From a virus, in the IMG/VR virus record IMGVR_UViG_3300031951_000037, positions 62,001 to 126,000 of that record: a stretch of 64,000 bases of DNA; one strand, given 5' to 3'. The translations under genes were made by a program, and so were the position numbers. Shown piece after piece: positions 50,836-59,447 of the stretch. Positions within the stretch are counted from its first letter, which is position 1. Each line of letters opens with the position of its first letter. The notes under the pieces are model-generated. The model searched no databases. It was not told the origin of the DNA and was given only the letters and a program-made list of their open reading frames with translations.

Positions 50836-52458
50836 ATGGCATTCCCTGAACCAACCGAAGTTTCCCCATGGTACTTACGTAATATTACTCAGGCCTTAGG
50901 GTTAGATGAAACGACCGGCAATGTTTACATGCGTTCAAGCATTGTAGGCGGGAATGTTACCATCGCCGGTAATGTTATCGTTAGCAATGTTACAGTAGAC
51001 GCAATCGGAAACATTGATGTTTCAGGCAATACTATGCCCGTTAGCGGCAATATCAACATAGACGCAGGTAATGTTACTGTATTTCAGGGAACTGATCCTT
51101 GGATGGTTGAAGGTAATGTCAACGCAAACGTCACTGGCAATGTGAATATTGACAACAGTGTTGAAGTTACTCAGGGCACTGATCCTTGGATGGTTGAAGG
51201 TAATGTTGCTATTACTGGTACTGCACAAGTATCATTTGCTCAGGAAGCGACAGATGCTTTTGGTAGACTAAGAGTTAGTAACCCATACACCCTGTATGAT
51301 ACGCAAGCACGATATTATGATCATGAACAATTTAGTAATAGTATCACTGGCACCGCAGATGTTGAGTATGATGCCAACTCAAGTTCATATGAACTTACAG
51401 TAGGACAAGGGTCAGGAGACAGTGTTCTACGAGAAACAACTAAGACCTTCCCATACCAACCAGGTAAGAGTTTGTTGATTCTTTCTTCATTCAGTATGAG
51501 TACTCCCAAAGCAAATCTTCGCCAAAGAATCGGATATTTCGGAGCACAGAACGGAATATATTTTGAAGTTGCCGGCACTACGCTCAACATGGTAATCAGA
51601 AGTAGTAGCACAGGTGTACTTGTAGAAGATAGAATCCCGCAAAGTCAATGGAACGGTGACAGACTAAATGGCGCCGGCGGGGCTAATAACCCAAGCGGCA
51701 TCACACTAAACCCTGCGCTAGATCAGATTTTTTGGATTGACGTTGAATGGTTGGGCGTAGGAACTGTTAGAGTGGGCTTCATTATTGACGGCGTTTATAT
51801 CACTTGTCACTCATTCCATCACGCAAACGTGATAAGCACTCCGACTACTGATAACACTACTACGTATATGACCACTGCGACACTACCATTGCGTTGTGAA
51901 CTTACGAATACTGGTGCAACCGCAAGTCCAAGCTTGATGAGACAGATTTGTGCCAGTGTGATTAGTGAGGGCGGCTTCCAGCTATCAGGTTCAGGTAACC
52001 CAAGAGCAGCATCGCATACGCTTAGTGCTCCGGTAAGATTGCCAAATGATCTAAGTTTTAAACCAGTAATAGCAATAAGACTAAAAAGCACAATGTCAGA
52101 TGCAGTTGTTATTCCTATCAACTATTCACTAGTGCCGGCTGCACAGAGCATATTCCAATACCGTGTTTTTAAACGAGCCATTACCTCAGGTGGTACTTGG
52201 GTAGATAGTGCACCAGATAGTGCAGTACAATACAATCTTGCACCTGCCACGTTAGTAAGTGGCGACATTGCTGAACAATCATTTATTAACTCAAGCAATC
52301 AAAGTAGTAGTGCACCGGTACAAGAAGCATTTGGATTTGAGTATCAACTTGAAAGAGAACCATTTACTGGGGTAATGTATGAGTATGTGATCACAATGGC
52401 TACTACTGGTACTAACCAAGATGTGTACGCAAGCATAGAATGGCAAGAGATAACTTAA
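50836..52458 (+). CDS. Virion structural protein, 540 aa
   Basis: An N-terminal Gly/Asn/Val-rich repeat region (residues ~30-130) contains two copies of GTDPWMVEGNV, then DAFGRLRVSNPYTLYDTQ, a motif I recall from neck/fibre-like structural proteins in many tailed phages. The rest is beta-rich with LPLRCELTNTG-type strands. No Shine-Dalgarno is visible before ATG 50836 because a terminator T run occupies the space. Structural role inferred. Confidence 0.75.
   Translation: MAFPEPTEVSPWYLRNITQALGLDETTGNVYMRSSIVGGNVTIAGNVIVSNVTVDAIGNIDVSGNTMPVSGNINIDAGNVTVFQGTDPWMVEGNVNANVTGNVNIDNSVEVTQGTDPWMVEGNVAITGTAQVSFAQEATDAFGRLRVSNPYTLYDTQARYYDHEQFSNSITGTADVEYDANSSSYELTVGQGSGDSVLRETTKTFPYQPGKSLLILSSFSMSTPKANLRQRIGYFGAQNGIYFEVAGTTLNMVIRSSSTGVLVEDRIPQSQWNGDRLNGAGGANNPSGITLNPALDQIFWIDVEWLGVGTVRVGFIIDGVYITCHSFHHANVISTPTTDNTTTYMTTATLPLRCELTNTGATASPSLMRQICASVISEGGFQLSGSGNPRAASHTLSAPVRLPNDLSFKPVIAIRLKSTMSDAVVIPINYSLVPAAQSIFQYRVFKRAITSGGTWVDSAPDSAVQYNLAPATLVSGDIAEQSFINSSNQSSSAPVQEAFGFEYQLEREPFTGVMYEYVITMATTGTNQDVYASIEWQEIT
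51088..51207 (+). repeat. Duplicated GTDPWMVEGNV-coding segment
   Basis: The sequence coding for GTDPWMVEGNV occurs twice about 90 bases apart (near 51089 and 51179), with almost identical DNA, inside the 540-residue virion gene. Confidence 0.7.
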
Positions 52459-52464
52459 CACTAA

Positions 52465-52471
52465 CTAAATA
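52465..52471 (+). promoter_or_regulatory. Putative late promoter CTAAATA of the terminase gene
   Basis: AACTAAATAGTT, itself nearly palindromic, ends 3 bases before the ATG region at 52477. Same element as elsewhere in the window. Confidence 0.5.
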
Positions 52472-52476
52472 GTTCT

Positions 52477-54024
52477 ATGGCAAACACACCAACACTAATC
52501 AAGGATCCATACAAGAAAACTGTATTCAAGAACCAAAAGGAACTTGGTGAGTTTATGAAGTGCTGCGACCCTGAAACGGGTTATCTATACTTCATGGATA
52601 ACTTCTTCATGATTCAGCATCCTACTAAAGGATCAATGAACTATCACCCTTGGCCATATCAAGAAAGACTAATTGACACATACCATCGCTATCGTTTCAG
52701 TATCAGTCTAATGCCTAGACAGTCAGGTAAGTCAACATCGGCAGCAGGGTATTTGCTTTGGTACGCCATGTTCGTACCTGACTCTACTATTCTAATTGCA
52801 GCACACAAGTACACCGGTGCCCAAGAAATTATGCAGCGTATTCGTTATGCATATGAAAACTGCCCGGACCACATCAAAGCCGGGGTAACTACATACAACA
52901 AAGGCTCACTTGACTTTGAGAACGGTTCCCGTATCGTGTCTGCTACTACGACTGAAAACACAGGTCGTGGTATGTCTATCACACTACTATACCTTGACGA
53001 ATTTGCGTTCGTTCGCCCCTCAATCGCACAAGAATTCTGGACTGCTATTACTCCTACGCTATCAACTGGTGGTAAAGCAATCATTACATCAACACCAAAC
53101 AGCGACGAAGATCAATTCGCTCTTATCTGGAAGATGGCTAACAAGACCGAAGACGAGTTTGGTAACACAACTGAGTTAGGCGTCAACGGCTTTAGAGCCT
53201 ACAGAGCATACTGGCACGAACAGCCCGGCAGAGATGAGAAATGGGCTGCTGAGATGAAGGCTCAGTTAGGTGAAGACAGATTCAATCGTGAAATCGGTTG
53301 TGAGTTCATTATCGCAGATGAAACACTTATCAATCCAAACACCTTAGTAATGCTTGAAGGCATTGAACCTATCAATAGATTAGGTCAGGTTCGCTGGTAT
53401 AAACAGCCCGAAAAGGGTAGAATTTATGTAGTTGCACTTGATCCGTCATTGGGTACAGGCGGCGATCCGGCTGCTATTCAAGTATTTGACGCAAGCACTA
53501 CTACACAGATCGGTGAATGGAAACACAATAAGACTGATATTCCTAGTCAGATTAAGTTACTTGCTGAGATTTGCAAATATATCTCAGAAATAACAAAAGA
53601 GCCAAATAGCATTTACTACAGCATTGAAAATAATGGCGTAGGTGAGGCTGCGGTTGTTTCACTCAACGAGTATGGTGAGTCAAATATTCCTGGCATTTTT
53701 ATATCTGAGAAGGGCAAAGGACGTAGAGGGTTCAACACTTCTAATAAGCCTAAGCTAGCTGCTTGCGCTAAGTTCAAAACACTGCTAGAATCAAAGAAGA
53801 TGACCATACATAGTCGCTCTCTCATTAGCGAATTGAAAGCGTTTGTTGCCAGCGGCGGCAGTTACGCTGCTAAGATCGGAGACACAGATGACTTAGTAAT
53901 GTCAACTCTCCTGGCAGTGCGTATGATGACACAGTTAGCAGACTTCCATGGCGATTTAGAAAGCCAAATTAGAGACCACGATGAAGTGATTGCACCGTTA
54001 CCATTCTTTGCCGTCTTGGGCTAA
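52477..54024 (+). CDS. 17: Terminase large subunit (gp17)
   Basis: Walker A-type MPRQSGKSTSAA at about residues 79-90 (the Q-S-G-K-S form common in T4 gp17), Walker B LLYLDEFAF about residue 170, coupling SVIVTSTPNS-like strand (IITSTPNSDED), then nuclease motifs VALDPSLGTGGDP (first Asp), SIENNGVGEA and GDTDDLVMSTL. The protein packages DNA into proheads with its ATPase and cuts concatemers with its RNase H-like nuclease. At 515 residues it is slightly shorter than T4 gp17 (610). Confidence 0.95.
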   Translation: MANTPTLIKDPYKKTVFKNQKELGEFMKCCDPETGYLYFMDNFFMIQHPTKGSMNYHPWPYQERLIDTYHRYRFSISLMPRQSGKSTSAAGYLLWYAMFVPDSTILIAAHKYTGAQEIMQRIRYAYENCPDHIKAGVTTYNKGSLDFENGSRIVSATTTENTGRGMSITLLYLDEFAFVRPSIAQEFWTAITPTLSTGGKAIITSTPNSDEDQFALIWKMANKTEDEFGNTTELGVNGFRAYRAYWHEQPGRDEKWAAEMKAQLGEDRFNREIGCEFIIADETLINPNTLVMLEGIEPINRLGQVRWYKQPEKGRIYVVALDPSLGTGGDPAAIQVFDASTTTQIGEWKHNKTDIPSQIKLLAEICKYISEITKEPNSIYYSIENNGVGEAAVVSLNEYGESNIPGIFISEKGKGRRGFNTSNKPKLAACAKFKTLLESKKMTIHSRSLISELKAFVASGGSYAAKIGDTDDLVMSTLLAVRMMTQLADFHGDLESQIRDHDEVIAPLPFFAVLG

Positions 54025-54030
54025 GTTGGC

Positions 54031-54037
54031 ATAAATA
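54031..54037 (+). promoter_or_regulatory. Putative late promoter ATAAATA
   Basis: GGCATAAATATTAAC, 6 bases before ATG 54043, right after the terminase stop. No strong inverted repeat here (only TGGC/GCCA). Confidence 0.5.
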
Positions 54038-54042
54038 TTAAC

Positions 54043-55779
54043 ATGGCCACTGACAACGAATCATTCAACCGCGACTTATACGACCTTCTCAAAGTAAGAG
54101 GGTATCAACCTGTTCCACTAGACAGTAAGAATCAACGAGTTCCTGCTAGTCAGGCTGCTGATGTTATTCAGTTTACTTTCAATAAAGACGGTAAAGATTA
54201 CGGCAAAGCATGGGTATCAATTGATGATGCTGCTAACGTCATTGTATACTATGACGAAGAACAGCAAGAAAGCCCCAGCACTACTACTCCGGGCGCAGAA
54301 TATGACGATAGTTGGACTGGGTTCTTAAAGCATTTAAAGAATTGGGCACAACGTAGACAATTAAGTTTTGAATTGTCAAACAAAGATCGTCTAGGCGACG
54401 ATATGAGACAACGGGATTACTATAAGATGAAAGAAAAGCTAGGCGAGAGCTACCATCCAATGGGTAGAAAAGCAAGTTATAATGACGCAGTTCCAAATGT
54501 AAAGATCATTCTACAACATAACCGCGCACTTGAAGAAGGTGAACAGCGTTATCGTAACGTAGCTAAGATTTTCCTTGAGAACCAAGAAGGTGAAAGATTC
54601 CTTGCTCCAACTACCCGCCCTGGCATCGCTCGTGTATATGCTCGTCATATCGCAGAAGGCGGCGTACCCAATGATGACAAGTGGAATCATATCAAGTCAG
54701 TATGTGAAGACTATAACAAGATGGCTGGATTTGTTCGTGCAACTCGTAATGGTCAGTTCAATGAATCAGCACAAGAATTAGTAAACGAAGGTATCAATCA
54801 CTATACTAGCTTGCGTGAAACACTACACAAGTTGACTACTCACAAAGGATATCAAAATTATTTTGAATCTTGGACTCCTACACTAATGGAAGACGAACTT
54901 GACGAATCAATCAATGACTTGTTCGTTCAAGAAATGGTAGACCCTCGCATTGAATCAGCAATGCCAATCTTATCAAGACTCAAGAAGCCAGTAACTGAAA
55001 TGGAAGAAATTGATACTCTAGCAGAATGGGCAGACAGCGTTATCAATGAGAAGCTAGAACTTGACGAGGGCGATGTTGTCCCGTTCAAGAAGAAGCAAGA
55101 TGATGATTTAGATGACGATGATGACGATAGCTGGATTCCATCAGAAGAAGACTTTGAGCGTGAAGAAGAAATGCGTAATCGTAAACCTCACGCTGCAAAT
55201 GATGTAAACGAAATGGACAAAGAACACGGGTCAAAGCGTGACTTTGACAATGCAAGAGGTCCAGATAAGACTGCTAAGATGCTAGCTGCTAAAAAAGCTA
55301 TGAAGGATGCTAGAAAGACTCTTGACAAAGCATTCAAGGGCGATGTTGAAGAAAACTTTATCAGCATGGCACCCCAAACAGTAGCAGAAGAAGAAGTTGA
55401 AGAAGCCCGCACCAAAAAGGTAAATGTAGAAGTTACTGATAAAGGTGCAGTTTACGTTAATGATACTCGTATTACAGGTCGCCATACTAAATGGGGAATA
55501 CAAAATACTATATTTCAGGCGAAAGTTCCCTTAGACCAAGTAGTACAAACATTGCGTGATAATGGATTCGGAAACATTAGACTTGATCCTCAATATTCTG
55601 CGGAAATGGGAATCCAGCTTGAAGAAGATTTGGGTCCAGAACAAAAGCGTGTAGGTCAACTTGGTCCTACTGAGAAGGTAAAGAACAACAATATCGGTAA
55701 ATTAGTTGGTGCCAGCGAATCAACAGAGATTGATCCAGAATTAGCTCGTATCATAGAAATGGCACTTTTCAAAAGATAA
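54043..55779 (+). CDS. Conserved virion-associated protein downstream of terminase, 578 aa
   Basis: N-terminal ~90 residues (DLYDLLKVRGYQPVPLDSKN ... FTFNKDGKDYGKAWVSID) form an alpha/beta domain. The centre is highly charged and helical, with an acidic run (KKKQDDDLDDDDDDSW). The C-terminus contains GPEQKRVGQLGPTEKVKNNN and GKLVGAS, a motif I recall recurring in large proteins of marine T4-like phages. The charged nature suggests a scaffold/core or packaged protein. Not one of the classical T4 gp21/22/23 by motif. Confidence 0.65.
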   Translation: MATDNESFNRDLYDLLKVRGYQPVPLDSKNQRVPASQAADVIQFTFNKDGKDYGKAWVSIDDAANVIVYYDEEQQESPSTTTPGAEYDDSWTGFLKHLKNWAQRRQLSFELSNKDRLGDDMRQRDYYKMKEKLGESYHPMGRKASYNDAVPNVKIILQHNRALEEGEQRYRNVAKIFLENQEGERFLAPTTRPGIARVYARHIAEGGVPNDDKWNHIKSVCEDYNKMAGFVRATRNGQFNESAQELVNEGINHYTSLRETLHKLTTHKGYQNYFESWTPTLMEDELDESINDLFVQEMVDPRIESAMPILSRLKKPVTEMEEIDTLAEWADSVINEKLELDEGDVVPFKKKQDDDLDDDDDDSWIPSEEDFEREEEMRNRKPHAANDVNEMDKEHGSKRDFDNARGPDKTAKMLAAKKAMKDARKTLDKAFKGDVEENFISMAPQTVAEEEVEEARTKKVNVEVTDKGAVYVNDTRITGRHTKWGIQNTIFQAKVPLDQVVQTLRDNGFGNIRLDPQYSAEMGIQLEEDLGPEQKRVGQLGPTEKVKNNNIGKLVGASESTEIDPELARIIEMALFKR

Positions 55780-55784
55780 TAACA

Positions 55785-55829
55785 AATTGGGTACATAGTG
55801 TAATATAATATTATATTATGCACCCAATT
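55785..55829 (+). repeat. Large hairpin in the gap before gp32
   Basis: AATTGGGT (55785-55792) pairs with ACCCAATT (55822-55829); between them is an 18-base perfect palindrome TAATATAATATTATATTA (55801-55818). It may end transcription of the upstream gene or act in gp32 control. No T run follows. Confidence 0.75.
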
Positions 55830-55832
55830 CTA

Positions 55833-55861
55833 TTGTAAATACTTCTGACATGAGTTATAAC
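55833..55861 (+). promoter_or_regulatory. Candidate gp32 promoter
   Basis: TTGTAA (55833-55838, weak), 17-bp spacer, TATAAC (55856-55861), giving a leader of about 80 bases before ATG 55949. GTAAATA (55836-55842 region) overlaps it, so late transcription is also possible. The leader has AAAAGGAG as ribosome site. Confidence 0.5.
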
Positions 55862-55948
55862 ATAACTTGTGTTGAAGTTGTCTCCAAACAACAAACATAA
55901 AAACACATTTAGGCTCAACTTAGGCACATTTAAAAGGAGAAAAACAAA

Positions 55949-56947
55949 ATGGCAAGTCTAGCAGAAATCCGGGCTCGTTTGGCAGCCCAAGAAAACAAGA
56001 ATCAGAACAACGGTCCACGTACTCAGTCTGATAATGCAATTTACCCACATTGGAATATTTCGGAAGGCGCAACTGCAACAGTGCGTTTCCTTCCTGACGC
56101 CGACAACACCAACGACTTTTTCTGGGTTGAACGTCAGATCATTAAGCTTCCGTTCAATGGCATTAAGGGTCAGCCAGATGCTAAGCAGGTAATCGTTCAG
56201 GTTCCTTGCGTAGAAATGTATGGCGACAACTGCCCCGTTCTCGCAGAAGTTCGTCCTTGGTACAAGGATGACACTCTTAAGGACCTCGCTAACAAGTATT
56301 GGAAGAAGCGTTCTTATCTCTATCAGGGCTTCGTTCGTGCAAACCCTCTCGGTGATGATGCAACTCCGGCTAATCCTATTCGTCGCTTCGTAATCAGTCC
56401 TCAGATTCAGACTGTAATCAAGGCATCATTGATGGATCCTGAGTTGGAAGAATTGCCAACTGATTACGCTCGTGGTCTTGACTTCAACATCAAGAAGACT
56501 TCAAAGGGTGGTTATGCTGACTACTCAACTTCTAACTGGGCCCGTAAGGAATCCCCGTTGACTGAGGCAGAACTTGCTGCTATTGAAGCACATGGTCTTT
56601 TCAATCTTAAGGACTTCTTACCGAAGAAGCCAAGCGAAGCAGAACTTCGTGTTATCAAGGAAATGTTTGAAGCATCTGTTGATGGTCGTGCATATGATCC
56701 TGATAAGTGGGGCGCTTACTATCGTCCTTATGGACTTGAGGCCCCAGCTGGAGCAGCACAGGACGAACCAGCGGTGACTGCTGAAACCAGCACTACCCAA
56801 ACTGCTCCAGCAGTCAACAATGATGTTCCTTGGGACGAAGATGCAGCACCGGCTGCAACTGATCCAGTAGTTGTTCCTAAGTCGGACACATCAAGCGACA
56901 AGGCTCAGGACATTCTTGCAATGATCCGCGCCCGTCAGTCTAAGTAA
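55949..56947 (+). CDS. 32: Single-strand DNA-binding protein gp32
   Basis: The N-terminal basic segment LAEIRARLAAQENKNQN is the cooperativity (LAST-like) region. YPHWNISEGATATVRFLPDA, then FFWVERQIIKLPFNGIKG, begin the OB-fold core, and CVEMYGDNCPVL holds Cys residues at the zinc region. The C-terminal ~70 residues are acidic and low-complexity (AQDEPAVTAETSTTQ ... DVPWDEDAAPAATD), as in T4 gp32, the arm that contacts replication partners. GC-rich codon use suggests high expression, as expected. Confidence 0.92.
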   Translation: MASLAEIRARLAAQENKNQNNGPRTQSDNAIYPHWNISEGATATVRFLPDADNTNDFFWVERQIIKLPFNGIKGQPDAKQVIVQVPCVEMYGDNCPVLAEVRPWYKDDTLKDLANKYWKKRSYLYQGFVRANPLGDDATPANPIRRFVISPQIQTVIKASLMDPELEELPTDYARGLDFNIKKTSKGGYADYSTSNWARKESPLTEAELAAIEAHGLFNLKDFLPKKPSEAELRVIKEMFEASVDGRAYDPDKWGAYYRPYGLEAPAGAAQDEPAVTAETSTTQTAPAVNNDVPWDEDAAPAATDPVVVPKSDTSSDKAQDILAMIRARQSK

Positions 56948-56957
56948 AACTTAGATA

Positions 56958-56980
56958 GGGGAGGCTTAGTCCTCCCCATT
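56958..56980 (+). terminator. Hairpin after gp32 gene, possible weak terminator
   Basis: GGGGAGG (56958-56964) and CCTCCCC (56971-56977), 6-base loop, followed only by ATTTG. The weak T run suggests partial read-through to the recombination genes or mRNA 3' protection. Confidence 0.6.
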
Positions 56981-56995
56981 TGACAGGAGGTTTAT

Positions 56996-57226
56996 ATGAC
57001 ATTACCAAATGAAAGATATAGAGCCTTGAAGCAAAGCAGAAAGCTTTTAGAAGAACTTTGCGATCCTGGCAAAACACCCAGAGTACCAAGTATCATTCGT
57101 GACCGTGCTAGAACTATTCTACGTCATTATCCATGGGATAGTCACTTAGATGAACTAGCAGAAAATTGTCCCGAAGTGCTTGAAAAAACTTCAACGGGTG
57201 ATAAGTTAAAACAAATTGTAAGATAA
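56996..57226 (+). CDS. BPSL0761-family small protein
   Basis: MTLPNERYRALKQSRKLLEE, then PGKTPRVPSIIRDRARTILRHYP matches the pattern of the proteobacterial BPSL0761 family (x-M-P-N-E-R-x-R-A ... TPRVPxxIRxRARxLLRHFP), as I remember it. Function unknown. An AGGAGG site precedes it. It lies between gp32 and UvsX, so it may have been gained from a host. Confidence 0.65.
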   Translation: MTLPNERYRALKQSRKLLEELCDPGKTPRVPSIIRDRARTILRHYPWDSHLDELAENCPEVLEKTSTGDKLKQIVR

Positions 57227-57238
57227 CAGGAGAAAATA

Positions 57239-58306
57239 GTGGCAAAGCCATTTGATATTAGTAAGTTCCGCAAGGACATTACTAAGGCGATTGACGGCCT
57301 TAGTATCGGATTTAACGACCCAACCGATTGGGTAAGTACAGGTAATTATGCACTCAATTATAGAATTAGTGGAGATTTTAATAAGGGGATTCCTCTTGGT
57401 AAAGTTACTGTCTTTGCCGGAGAGTCTGGATCAGGTAAGAGCTACATCTGTTCGGGCAACCTAGTACGCCATGCTCAAGAGCAGGGTATCTATGTTGTTC
57501 TGATTGACAGCGAAAACGCACTTGACGAAGCCTGGCTTCACGCTCTTGGTGTAGATACTGCTGAGGATAAGCTCCTCAAGTTGAACATGGCAATGATTGA
57601 TGATGTTGCTAAGACTATCAGCGAATTCATGAAGGGCTACAAAGCCATGAATGAAGAAGACAAGCCTAAGGTTCTGTTCGTCATTGACTCGCTTGGCATG
57701 TTGCTAACTCCGACTGATGTTAATCAGTTTGAAGCCGGTGACATGAAGGGTGACATGGGTCGTAAGCCCAAAGCATTGACTGCACTTGTTCGTAACTGCG
57801 TAAACATGTTTGGTTCAAACAACGTCGGTCTTGTTGCTACTAACCACACTTATGCATCGCAGGATATGTTTGACCCTGACGATAAGATTTCAGGTGGTCA
57901 GGGCTTCATCTATGCTTCGTCTATCGTGGTAGCTATGCGTAAGCTTAAGCTTAAGGAAGACGAATCAGGTAACAAGGTCAGTGACGTTCGTGGTATTCGT
58001 AGTGCTTGTAAGGTCATGAAGACCCGCTATGCAAAGCCCTTCGAATCCGTGCAGATTAAGATTCCATACGAAACTGGTATGAATCCTTATTCGGGTATGC
58101 TTGACATGGCAGAATCAATGGGCATGGTAAGTAAGGAAGGCAACAGTCTTGTTTATACTAAGCTTGATGGTTCTATCATCAAGAAGTTCCGTAAGGCTTG
58201 GGAAGCAAACGATGATGGTTGTTTGGATACAATCATGGCTGAGTTTGAAGCTAAGACTGCCAAGACTGCTGCTACTCTGATTGAAGAAGAGGACAGCGCA
58301 GAATGA
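57239..58306 (+). CDS. uvsX: UvsX, RecA-like recombinase
   Basis: GTG start at 57239 after AGGAG. Walker A GESGSGKS at residues 61-68, then YVVLIDSENALDEAWLHALG and KVLFVIDSLGML (Walker B). VATNHTYASQDMFDPDDKISGGQG is the L2/ssDNA-loop-type region. The protein forms filaments on ssDNA for strand exchange and recombination-dependent replication with gp32 and UvsY. Length 355 is close to T4 UvsX (391). Confidence 0.94.
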   Translation: MAKPFDISKFRKDITKAIDGLSIGFNDPTDWVSTGNYALNYRISGDFNKGIPLGKVTVFAGESGSGKSYICSGNLVRHAQEQGIYVVLIDSENALDEAWLHALGVDTAEDKLLKLNMAMIDDVAKTISEFMKGYKAMNEEDKPKVLFVIDSLGMLLTPTDVNQFEAGDMKGDMGRKPKALTALVRNCVNMFGSNNVGLVATNHTYASQDMFDPDDKISGGQGFIYASSIVVAMRKLKLKEDESGNKVSDVRGIRSACKVMKTRYAKPFESVQIKIPYETGMNPYSGMLDMAESMGMVSKEGNSLVYTKLDGSIIKKFRKAWEANDDGCLDTIMAEFEAKTAKTAATLIEEEDSAE

Positions 58307-58668
58307 TGGAACTTAGTTTGGCAAAGAAGATGCTATCCGGCATTGCATATAGTATGGGAAGGAACCGAGTCTCTGGTCGTCCAGTAAAAGAGGTCACTAT
58401 AACCCCTCAGGATCTAGTAGATATGTTCAGTGAACAAGGTGGAAAGTGTTATTGGTCAGGTCTTCCTTTAGACCCAAACTACAATAAAATTAAACATCAT
58501 CCATTCGCTATTAGTCCCGAACGTCTTGACAATGCCGGACCTTACAGTAAAGAAAATGTTCGGCTATGTAGAAGAATGTTTAACTTGGGTCGTATGGCAT
58601 TCCCTGAAAATGATTTTCAAGAAGTAATGAATGAATTGAAAGTTGAGTTTAAGGAGTTAGCAGAATGA
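58303..58668 (+). CDS. HNH-like nuclease-fold protein, 121 aa
   Basis: GGKCYWSGLPLDPNYN, then HHPFAISPERLDNAGPYSKE and NVRLCRRMFNLGRMAF follow the layout of compact HNH proteins (C-x-x-S/T-G, H-x-x-S-x-E/D-R-x-D, G-Y-x-x-x-N-v). Only one Cys of the usual zinc pair is present in the first element, and the central His is displaced, so activity is uncertain. It overlaps UvsX by 4 bases, so it may assist recombination rather than act as a homing enzyme. Confidence 0.6.
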   Translation: MMELSLAKKMLSGIAYSMGRNRVSGRPVKEVTITPQDLVDMFSEQGGKCYWSGLPLDPNYNKIKHHPFAISPERLDNAGPYSKENVRLCRRMFNLGRMAFPENDFQEVMNELKVEFKELAE

Positions 58669-58946
58669 GCATTGGATTAATCGGTGAAGTTTGGAAGCTT
58701 CTTAAGTCTAGTATTGAAGCTGGCGATGTAGATGGTGCAGCCGAAACACTAGTTAATTACCTAGTTGAAGAAGATTATTCAGCACACGAAATCAAGAATA
58801 CTTTTAGAGGTGACAAGGATATCAAGGAAGCACTTGAATTTTATCTAGAAACACCCGAATCAGGAGTACTCTTTGATCAAACTGATGATTTTGACGAAGA
58901 CGATTACTACGACGAAGACGATTATTACGACGACGATCCATACTAA
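58665..58946 (+). CDS. Small protein with Asp/Tyr-rich tail, 93 aa
   Basis: A helical body (IGEVWKLLKSSIEAGDVDGA ... EALEFYLETPESG) ends in a strongly acidic, tyrosine-rich tail of about 20 residues made of repeats of DDYYDE. It is coupled by 4-base and 1-base overlaps to both neighbours. The tail could mimic DNA or bind basic partners such as UvsY or UvsX. Function unknown. Confidence 0.65.
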   Translation: MSIGLIGEVWKLLKSSIEAGDVDGAAETLVNYLVEEDYSAHEIKNTFRGDKDIKEALEFYLETPESGVLFDQTDDFDEDDYYDEDDYYDDDPY

Positions 58947-59404
58947 TGACCTGGTATAGTAAGATAACAAGTGATTTAAGTCACATTCCTGACTTCATAA
59001 CCCATTATGAAAATGAATTGTTATCCGCACGTAATGATGTAAAGGTGTACGGCAATGTTGAAAAGAACATTGCTGCACTACCCGGAGTCACGGAGTATCG
59101 CTTCAATCAACTTCAAGAGATTGAGGCGGTATTACGGTACCTAGAAATCCAGTTACGCAAGATTCGTAGAAAGCATTATAAAAAATATCTAGAAGCATAT
59201 AACAGACAATTGACCGAACGTATTGCCGAAAAATATGTTGACGGCGAAGATGAGGTTATTGATTATGAAGTCTTGATTAACGAAGTAGCATTGCTTCGTA
59301 ATAAATGGACTGGCGTGATTAAAGGAATTGACGCCAAACAGTGGCAGTTAGGGCACATTGTCCGTCTACGAACTGCTGGTATGGAAGATGTATCAATTGG
59401 GTAA
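58946..59404 (+). CDS. uvsY: UvsY-like recombination mediator
   Basis: The 152-residue helical protein has RKIRRKHYKKYLEAYNRQLT, then YVDGEDEVIDYEVLINEVAL and WTGVIKGIDAKQWQLGHIVR, close in layout to UvsY (length 137 in T4), where the C-terminal helix pair closes a hexamer. The position right after UvsX supports this. It would load UvsX onto gp32-covered ssDNA. Assignment is by pattern and gene order. Confidence 0.7.
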   Translation: MTWYSKITSDLSHIPDFITHYENELLSARNDVKVYGNVEKNIAALPGVTEYRFNQLQEIEAVLRYLEIQLRKIRRKHYKKYLEAYNRQLTERIAEKYVDGEDEVIDYEVLINEVALLRNKWTGVIKGIDAKQWQLGHIVRLRTAGMEDVSIG

Positions 59405-59447
59405 CCTAGCTATTGATACTTGGCACGATATAAGATAGTGTAAAAAT

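Noticed and set aside
58303-58668. HNH-like gene as a homing endonuclease inside an intron or intein
   Set aside because: UvsX and its neighbours are intact with overlapping reading frames and there is no sign of intron or intein boundaries; a freestanding protein is more likely.
59401-59447. Promoter-like TTGATA...TATAAG before the 242-residue gene
   Set aside because: Spacing between the boxes is about 10 bases, too short for a sigma70 promoter.
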